A stretch of DNA of 18,897 bases. Origin: Bacillota bacterium. GTDB lineage: Bacteria > Bacillota > Clostridia > Acetivibrionales > JAFADI01. This document shows positions 13,948 through 18,897 of the stretch, piece by piece. The notes under the pieces are model-generated. The model was not told the origin of the DNA. It was given only the letters and a program-made list of their open reading frames with translations, and made no database searches. The stretch covers positions 1 to 18,897 of the forward strand of contig JAFADI010000001.1 in the NCBI GenBank assembly GCA_023424965.1, given 5' to 3'. The stretch's first letter is position 1, and each line of letters opens with the position of its first letter. A program made the translations under genes and the position numbers.

Positions 13948-14709
13948 ATGAACGACATTATCAATGTAGAAAATTTGACTAAAGTATACCGCTCGTTTAA
14001 GGGCGCGAAGGAGGTCAGTGCTTTACAAGGCGTGAATCTTACCGTTTCTAAGGGAGAGTTTATCGGCATTATGGGGCCGAGCGGCAGCGGAAAAACCACG
14101 CTTCTCAATATACTTTCCGGTGTTGATAGCGCAACATCAGGCAAGGTAATCATAGACGGCAAGCCCATTGATAAGCTCAAAAAAGATGAGCTGGCGCTGT
14201 TTCGCCGGCAAAGGATAGGCTATATCTTTCAGGACTTCAACCTTCTTGAAAGCCTGACTCTGAAAGAAAATATCGCATTGCCGCTGATTTTGGATAAAAT
14301 AGCGCCGCAAAAAATTGAAAACCGTGTGAATGAACTGATGAGCTTCTTCGGTATAAGCGACCTCGCCGAAAAATACCAATACCATGCTTCCGGCGGTCAA
14401 AAACAGCGTGTCGCGGCAGCGCGGGCCCTTTCCACCGATCCGGCGGTATGCTTTGCCGACGAACCCACCGGCAATCTTGACTCGAAATCGTCTGCAAATA
14501 TTATGGAAATGATGACACAGATGAATATCCAAAAGCACAGTACCATATTGATGGTTACTCACGATGCCTTTGCCGCGTCTTATTGCCAGAAGATTATCTT
14601 TATCAAAGATGGCAGAATTAATGTGCAAATACAGAGTTCAGGAGACAGAAAGGCTTTCTTTGACAAGATACTGGAAACCCTGAGTATAGTGGGAGGCGAT
14701 AAGGAATGA
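13948..14709 (+). CDS. ABC transporter ATPase (BceA-like)
   Basis: A 253-residue ATPase of the MacB/BceA type that powers an FtsX-family permease. Walker A GPSGSGKT is at 43-50, Q-loop Gln95, signature SGGQ at 148-151, Walker B VCFADEP at 167-173 and switch His205. The order and length are those of the bacitracin/peptide-resistance group. AAAGGGGATG precedes the ATG. The stop overlaps the permease start by four bases (ATGA), so the two are translationally coupled. The two-component genes lie immediately upstream, and a putative regulator site lies in the gap. The expected role is removing a cell-wall-active peptide from its target and signalling its presence to the kinase. The actual peptide is unknown. 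Confidence 0.94.
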   Translation: MNDIINVENLTKVYRSFKGAKEVSALQGVNLTVSKGEFIGIMGPSGSGKTTLLNILSGVDSATSGKVIIDGKPIDKLKKDELALFRRQRIGYIFQDFNLLESLTLKENIALPLILDKIAPQKIENRVNELMSFFGISDLAEKYQYHASGGQKQRVAAARALSTDPAVCFADEPTGNLDSKSSANIMEMMTQMNIQKHSTILMVTHDAFAASYCQKIIFIKDGRINVQIQSSGDRKAFFDKILETLSIVGGDKE

Positions 14710-16802
14710 CCTTCCGGCATATTGTGGGCAAAAACCTAAAATATAATTTGGGGCGCTTTCTTTCCTATCTTTTCGTGAACAGCTTTGTGGTTGCGGTTCT
14801 ATTTTTGTACGGCAGCCTGCTGTTTAATGAAATTTTAGCCCGGAACGGCTCTTTTCGGGCGGCATCCGCTTATATTCAGGCGGCGGCCTATGCCATACTT
14901 TTGTTTTCCATCGTTTTTGTAGCTTATACGGGTATCTATTTTGTGAAATCAAGAAGCCGTAAATTCGCGCTGTATCTCACTTTAGGCATGACGGACAGAG
15001 ATTTGACCCGCATGATTCATATAGAGAGCCTTGCCATTGTCGCCGGGTCTATGGTTTTTGGTATGCTTTCCGGACTTCTGCTGTCAAACCTGTTTTATAT
15101 GATCCTTGGTAGAATATTAGGCTTCACTGGATTCAGCTACAGCGAAATTTACTATATCGACTACAGGACCTTTTTGCTGAGCTTTGGTGTGTTTATCCTT
15201 GTTTTCCTTTTTAACATGCTTTTTACGAATATCTTCATTCGCAGACTTTCAATTGTACAGATGATGAAGTCCTCCAGCACCAAAGGCGTTTCCAGGTCGC
15301 GTCCGGTTATTGGTGCAATTGCTGCCGTTGCATGCGTTTTTTCAACCTTCTTTCTGCATGAGTTTTTAGCCAGAAGCGAGTGGGCCAGAGATATTACAGG
15401 CAATGATCCCGTGCTGATTCCACTCTTAACATTCGCAGTTGTCATCGTATCGCTGTATTTTGCCATCGCTTTTGGTATTGATATCGTGCGAGCTTTTAGC
15501 AAGCGCTTCCCTGGGTTTTACAACAGGCACATTTTGACTTTTGGAAGCCTCGGTCACCGGTTTTTTTCCTATAAGGTAACGCTGTATATCGTTTCGCTAT
15601 TAATTTTTGTCGCCATTTATTTTATGGGCATGGGCACGTCAATCTATACCTATAATGATAAAACCATTGAGGAATTTGTTCCTTACGACTTCATGATTGA
15701 AACCAGCGGCGATATAAACAAGATCAGCGCGGAAGAAATAAAGGCGGTTGTAGATCGTTCGGGGGGCGTTTTGGATGCCTTTTCCGCTTTGAAATTTGCA
15801 AATGGCCAGGACTACAGGAATACCAAGGAAGGTTTTTCAAATTATTATTTGGAAACCTATAGGGACAGTATCGTCATCAGCGAAAGTGAATTTAACAGGC
15901 ATATGGGGCAGCAGCTTGATGTGAAAGCGGACGAATTACTGCTTGTTTATAATTCCAGTGCAAGAGCAATAGAACCCATTGATTTTGATACGGTTATCAC
16001 AATTGAGCCCTGGCGGGAAGGTGTAACCCGCGCCGAAAGCTTTGGAGCCAACCCCACGGATATGGATACTTTTGTCGGCACATTGGGGAACACAAAACAT
16101 CTGGCATATGACAGAGAAAAAACAAGGAGTATGTACGCGCCATTCATTAATTCTTACGGGAATGCCGAATACGCGGCCGTTTTGGCAAATGTAATTGACG
16201 ACAAGGTGTATGCGGAGCTGAAAGCCCGGACGGAAACTGCCTATTTGTTTAATCTGAAATCAGGCGATGGCCAAAAGATTTTTAATGCTATACTTGACGG
16301 GCTGCGCGAGATAAACGGTGCCGATGAAAGCTTATGGGAAAGCTCCAGCTTGGTATTCGGCATAAAAGATGACATAACCAATTTGCGCCCGATCTACAAC
16401 CGGGAACGCTTTGATATGGCGTTTGGTATCGGCGGGTTTACGTTCTTTGCGTTTTGCTTCATAGGATTCTTATTCTTACTGTCGTCAGGGATTGTCTTGT
16501 ATTACAAAATTGTCACTGATATTGACGAGGAAAAAGAACAGGTTGGGATGCTGAAAAGAATTGGGTTAAACAGCAAAGAATGCAGAAGCTACCTGACCAC
16601 GCATTTAGCGATCCTTTTCTTTACCCCTCTTGTCATAGGTATTGTTTTGGGAACTATATACATGCATGCAGAGCTTGAGTTCAGCCCTTATGTAGGCTAT
16701 ATGATGGGCTTCATATGGATAATCATAGGGGTGGTTGCGGTTTTGGATGTACTCCTTTACCTGGCCCTTAGAAAAAGATTTTTTAGAGGTGTTGAAGTTT
16801 GA
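14706..16802 (+). CDS. ABC transporter permease, FtsX/BceB-like
   Basis: A 698-residue membrane protein with the BceB layout. About seven membrane segments lie in the first 310 residues (for example 17-38, 58-80, 105-133, 150-173, 198-217, 235-258 and 290-310). A large extracellular domain follows (about 312-570), then three C-terminal segments (about 572-600, 630-652 and 662-686). FtsX-type sequence is clear at VKSRSRKFALYLTLGMTDRD and at EKEQVGMLKRIGL. In BceB proteins the large external domain is needed for peptide specificity and for signalling to the kinase. GGGAGG lies upstream of the ATG. The start overlaps the ATPase stop by four bases. The region after the stop is degraded DNA with no clear terminator. 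Confidence 0.92.
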   Translation: MTFRHIVGKNLKYNLGRFLSYLFVNSFVVAVLFLYGSLLFNEILARNGSFRAASAYIQAAAYAILLFSIVFVAYTGIYFVKSRSRKFALYLTLGMTDRDLTRMIHIESLAIVAGSMVFGMLSGLLLSNLFYMILGRILGFTGFSYSEIYYIDYRTFLLSFGVFILVFLFNMLFTNIFIRRLSIVQMMKSSSTKGVSRSRPVIGAIAAVACVFSTFFLHEFLARSEWARDITGNDPVLIPLLTFAVVIVSLYFAIAFGIDIVRAFSKRFPGFYNRHILTFGSLGHRFFSYKVTLYIVSLLIFVAIYFMGMGTSIYTYNDKTIEEFVPYDFMIETSGDINKISAEEIKAVVDRSGGVLDAFSALKFANGQDYRNTKEGFSNYYLETYRDSIVISESEFNRHMGQQLDVKADELLLVYNSSARAIEPIDFDTVITIEPWREGVTRAESFGANPTDMDTFVGTLGNTKHLAYDREKTRSMYAPFINSYGNAEYAAVLANVIDDKVYAELKARTETAYLFNLKSGDGQKIFNAILDGLREINGADESLWESSSLVFGIKDDITNLRPIYNRERFDMAFGIGGFTFFAFCFIGFLFLLSSGIVLYYKIVTDIDEEKEQVGMLKRIGLNSKECRSYLTTHLAILFFTPLVIGIVLGTIYMHAELEFSPYVGYMMGFIWIIIGVVAVLDVLLYLALRKRFFRGVEV

Positions 16803-16835
16803 TAAAAGTTTCTCTTTATTTGTTGCCAAAATATT

Positions 16836-16925
16836 GTATCTGATGAACTGTGGGGACAAAGGACAAGCTATGTTGCTGATTCAGATGGGAATTTAATTGA
16901 AATATCGTCTTTTATTAAGGAATAA
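16836..16925 (+). pseudogene. C-terminal stump of a VOC (glyoxalase-fold) protein
   Basis: A short frame reads DELWGQRTSYVADSDGNLIEI, then ends at TAA 16923-16925. WGQRTSYVADSDGNLIEI is the characteristic last strand pair of VOC-fold proteins (glyoxalase/bleomycin-resistance group), where the glutamate is normally a metal ligand. Everything upstream in the family (about 90-100 residues) is missing, and the intact permease ends only about 33 bases before. There is no start codon or ribosome binding site, so this is a relic left by a deletion. Confidence 0.6.
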
Positions 16926-17012
16926 CTTGAAAGAATATATCATTTGTTGCATATAATAGGGCCGCTTAGATGGCGGGCTTTCATTAACAATCCTTTGGTT
17001 CTGTCCAAAACG

Positions 17013-17029
17013 GCGGCTTAAAAAGCCGC
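17013..17029. repeat. Short perfect hairpin
   Basis: GCGGCTT (17013-17019) and AAGCCGC (17023-17029) pair perfectly around a three-base AAA loop. No T-tract follows on either strand, so it is not an evident terminator. It lies between the VOC stump and the permease relic. Confidence 0.6.
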
Positions 17030-17108
17030 TGCAGATTGATGACAAAAGCGATTTGCCGGAGGCTCAATAAGCCAGGTAAATTTTTTTTTGCAGGTATATC
17101 TCTGAAAT

Positions 17109-17690
17109 ATGAATCAGGTCATTATAACGAGGCCTCTTGCCGATCAACTGAAGGCAAAGCCGGGAGATACGGTCACCATCGTCCATCAGGATTTTCTCTG
17201 ACGGTGGCAGCATCACGGATTCCTTAAACATAACCATTATGATGTCCCTTGCGGAGTATAACGGGAAGTTCGGAATGCCAGAAGGAAGCTATAACGAGCT
17301 GTTCAGCAATGAACCGCTGGATATTCCGGAAAACGAACAGCATAAGGTATATTCAATAGAAGATAAGATATCCGCATACAAAGCCTCATGGCGCCTCTGA
17401 CGTCAACGATTGTTGCCGTAATAGGGTATATCCTTGGCATACTTCTCAGCTTTGCATCCGTGGGAGGATTGCTGAAGGCCCTTGAAGACAGCCTTACTTT
17501 TGCAATGCCTGTGACGATTGCTCCCCTTTACGTCATCGTTGGGTTTGTCGTTGTGATGCTCTCCTATGAGCTGTCGAAGCTGCTTTGCAGGAGAAAAGTC
17601 AACGCGGTTTCCATGAGCGAGGCGCTGAAGGTGGTACGGAATAAGAAAGTTATGTGGATCATGAGTGTGGGGTATGGTTTCAAGAATTAG
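17109..17690 (+). pseudogene. Frameshifted C-terminal part of an FtsX-type permease
   Basis: Three open pieces in two frames join into one protein tail. Frame 1 from 17109 reads IITRPLADQLKAKPGDTVTI and stops at 17199. The next frame from about 17191 continues DGGSITDSLNITIMMSLAEY and runs to the stop at 17398. From 17388 the first frame resumes with MAPLTSTIVAVIGYILGILL and continues to 17690. The pieces resemble the external domain of an FtsX-like permease and its last two membrane segments (GYILGILLSFASVGGLLKAL and the stretch ending at SYELSKLL), followed by a cytoplasmic SMSEALK end. The N-terminal several hundred residues and any partner ATPase are absent. LQIDDKSDLPEAQ at about 17029-17067 may be a further upstream fragment. 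This is not a copy of the BceB-like gene upstream. Confidence 0.65.
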
Positions 17691-17920
17691 AAAGAAGCTC
17701 CGGATACATTAGACTGCATCAAAACCGTGCGGGATTTAAGATACTGCATCGGCATGGCTCTGGAATAAGTTATATAAACGGTTTGATTACGATAACCAAG
17801 TCGTTTATTTTTGTCCGGACATATCGGCATCATCAAGTCTGTATTAGCTGCTTTATGTGATATAGGATTTTCCGGCGATTTATCGATGATTTATACTGGT
17901 TTAGAATGTTTTTTTATGAT
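17691..17920 (+). other. Degraded coding-like sequence, unassigned
   Basis: Several short frames read like protein but are interrupted. KEAPDTLDCIKTVRDLRYCI runs from 17691 to a stop at 17766. LWNKLYKRFDYDNQVVYFCP overlaps it in another frame and stops near 17850. GIIKSVLAALCDIGFSGDLS then follows from about 17820 in a third frame. The last resembles the end of a TIM-barrel sugar isomerase, but too little is left to be sure. No start codon with a ribosome binding site was found. It is probably an eroded gene, or two. Confidence 0.35.
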
Positions 17921-17921
17921 G

Positions 17922-17950
17922 TTGACCGAATTGGTTAATGGCGTTATAAT
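17922..17950 (+). promoter_or_regulatory. Strong promoter of the TetR gene
   Basis: TTGACC (17922-17927), a 17-base spacer and TATAAT (17945-17950) are close to the vegetative consensus. The GTG start of the regulator is 45 bases beyond the -10. Both palindromes listed next overlap the RNA polymerase footprint, so autorepression is likely. Confidence 0.75.
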
Positions 17951-17971
17951 ATTATTAACCGATTCGGTCAA
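17922..17971. promoter_or_regulatory. Two operator-like palindromes around the TetR promoter
   Basis: The left site TTGACCGAATTGGTTAA (17922-17938) and right site TTAACCGATTCGGTCAA (17955-17971) are each near-palindromes of the form TTRACCG-N3-CGGTYAA. They are also near reverse complements of each other (17 of 18 bases, counting one flanking base). The left site covers the -35 element and the right site lies just after the -10. Their centres are 33 bases apart, about three helical turns. This is the expected look of sites for the adjacent TetR protein. Confidence 0.75.
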
Positions 17972-17994
17972 TATTATTTGTGAGGTGAGTCTTT

Positions 17995-18612
17995 GTGGAG
18001 AAGTTTTCAAATTTACCCATAGATAAGCAAAATATAATTATTGATGCGGCCCTTACATGCTTTGGCACTAATGGTTACAAAAAAGCATCCATAAGCGATA
18101 TCGCTGCAGCAGCGGGGGTTTCAAAAGCATTGGTATTTCATTACTTTGGCACAAAAAAGGCTTTGTATTTATACCTGATTGATTTATGCACCCATATTAT
18201 CATAAATGAAATCGATGAAAAGTTTGATAACGCCGTTACAGATTTTTTTGACAGAATTAAGCTTGTGGCCGATATTGAATTTTCAGTTATTGAAAAACAT
18301 CCTGCCATCCTTTCCTTTTTAGGCAGTATGTATTTTGAAAATGATGATGAAGTTAAAGCGGACATAAAAGCTATTCTTGCCAGTAGTGAAAGTGAAGGTT
18401 TGAGAAGCAAAATTGCTTTTGAAGGCACTGACACTTCAAAATTCAAAGACGGCATTGATCCAAAGCTGGTCATGAAAATACTGACTTTGCTTACCGATGG
18501 GTATTTAAGTAAAATGCCTAAAACAGAGATTGATTTCGACGCATTATGCAAAGAATTTGATGAATATATAAATCTATTTAAAAGGAATTTTTACAAGGAG
18601 AAATATTTATAA
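17995..18612 (+). CDS. TetR family transcriptional regulator
   Basis: A 205-residue repressor. The N-terminal three-helix DNA-binding domain spans about residues 8-55, with NGYKKASISDIAAAAGVSKA followed by LVFHYFGTKKALYLYL, a textbook TetR helix-turn-helix. The C-terminal helical ligand-binding domain (about 60-200) is of normal length but not assignable to a ligand. The GTG start is chosen because GAGGTGA (17982-17988) lies six bases upstream. The promoter carries two matched palindromes, so the gene probably represses itself. Genes it might also control are the downstream PEP-synthase/Rph-like gene or the now broken permease upstream. No second copy of the operator was noticed before the downstream gene. 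Confidence 0.9.
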   Translation: MEKFSNLPIDKQNIIIDAALTCFGTNGYKKASISDIAAAAGVSKALVFHYFGTKKALYLYLIDLCTHIIINEIDEKFDNAVTDFFDRIKLVADIEFSVIEKHPAILSFLGSMYFENDDEVKADIKAILASSESEGLRSKIAFEGTDTSKFKDGIDPKLVMKILTLLTDGYLSKMPKTEIDFDALCKEFDEYINLFKRNFYKEKYL

Positions 18613-18689
18613 CGTATAGTCTGATTTGCTCAAAATGCTTTTTTTATTAATAAGAAATAAAAACGCGAAAATTAGAAAGGGGAATAAGT

Positions 18690-18897
18690 ATGAATTCATA
18701 TGTACTTGGTTTTCGTGAAATCGATAAAACAAAGCTAGCGATGGTCGGGGGCAAAGGCGCCAATCTGGGGGAACTGTCCAGGATTGAGGGGATACAGGTG
18801 CCGGAGGGCTTTTGTGTCACTACCGAAGCCTATAAAGAAATTATTGGGAATAACGAGGAGTTTCATTCACTGCTGGAGCAGTTGTCCCTTCTAAAAG
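18690..18897 (+). CDS. PEP synthase / rifamycin phosphotransferase-like, 5' part
   Basis: The first 69 codons of a gene that runs off the window. The sequence has the start of the pyruvate-phosphate-dikinase N-terminal (ATP-grasp) domain: VGGKGANLGELS at about residues 19-30 and VPEGFCVTTEAYKEI at about 37-51. The wording resembles the Firmicute rifamycin-inactivating phosphotransferases (Rph) and PEP-synthase-like proteins more than classical PpsA. The central domains that distinguish these lie outside the window. GAAAGGGGA (18675-18683) lies just before ATG 18690. The gene follows the TetR gene by 77 bases in the same direction and may share its transcript. No clear terminator separates them. 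Confidence 0.75.
   Translation, partial: MNSYVLGFREIDKTKLAMVGGKGANLGELSRIEGIQVPEGFCVTTEAYKEIIGNNEEFHSLLEQLSLLK

Noticed and set aside
17036..17227. 63-residue open frame in the decay zone
   Set aside because: It overlaps the better-supported permease pieces in another frame, has no ribosome binding site, and has an unlikely composition.

Overview
The window looks like chromosomal DNA from a Gram-positive, low-to-moderate G+C bacterium, most probably an anaerobic member of the Clostridia. The basis is strong AAGGAGG-type ribosome binding sites, -35/-10 promoters of the vegetative kind, frequent GTG/TTG starts, and the gene families present: a BceRS-BceAB type sensor/transporter module, a two-gene cobalamin-dependent methionine synthase, a DUF512 PDZ/radical-SAM protein, a YtqA/MnmL-like radical-SAM protein, and a rubrerythrin-like protein. 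The taxonomic call is inference from gene content only. I saw no tRNA, rRNA, CRISPR array, insertion sequence or prophage structural gene.

Layout. 26-739 (-) is a DUF4386 membrane protein, followed by a 333-base gene-free stretch with small palindromes. 1073-1565 is a gene broken by one frameshift. 1731-2252 (+) is a nitroreductase whose 3' end overlaps a convergent, more G+C-rich epoxide hydrolase (2239-3423, -). 3424-3771 holds the epoxide hydrolase promoter and three back-to-back hairpins, then a PAS-PP2C (RsbU/SpoIIE-type) phosphatase and a 71-residue half-size rubrerythrin that appear to form an operon ended by a clear terminator (5195-5231). 5388-8482 encodes methionine synthase as two proteins, the reactivation domain first and then the Hcy-pterin-cobalamin core. 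8554-9492 (-) and 9678-10982 (+) are two divergent radical-SAM genes. A MarR stump (11039-11296) precedes an atypical SDR (11331-12170). 12230-16802 is a complete two-component system plus ABC transporter of the bacitracin-sensing type. The regulator and kinase overlap, and so do the ATPase and permease. An 11-base-period direct repeat just before the ATPase is a good candidate site for the response regulator.

16803-17920 is a decay zone. It holds a C-terminal stump of a VOC (glyoxalase-fold) protein, the frameshifted C-terminal part of an FtsX-type permease, and short open fragments I could not assign. After it comes a TetR regulator (17995-18612) with a near-consensus promoter flanked by two near-identical operator-like palindromes about three helical turns apart. 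The window ends inside a PEP-synthase/rifamycin-phosphotransferase-like gene starting at 18690.

Most intact genes are ordinary members of known families. The parts that deserve a second look are the hairpin cluster with the phosphatase/mini-rubrerythrin pair, the TetR double operator, the regulator repeat before the ABC genes, and the gene-decay zone. I see no convincing evidence for a wholly new multi-gene system.
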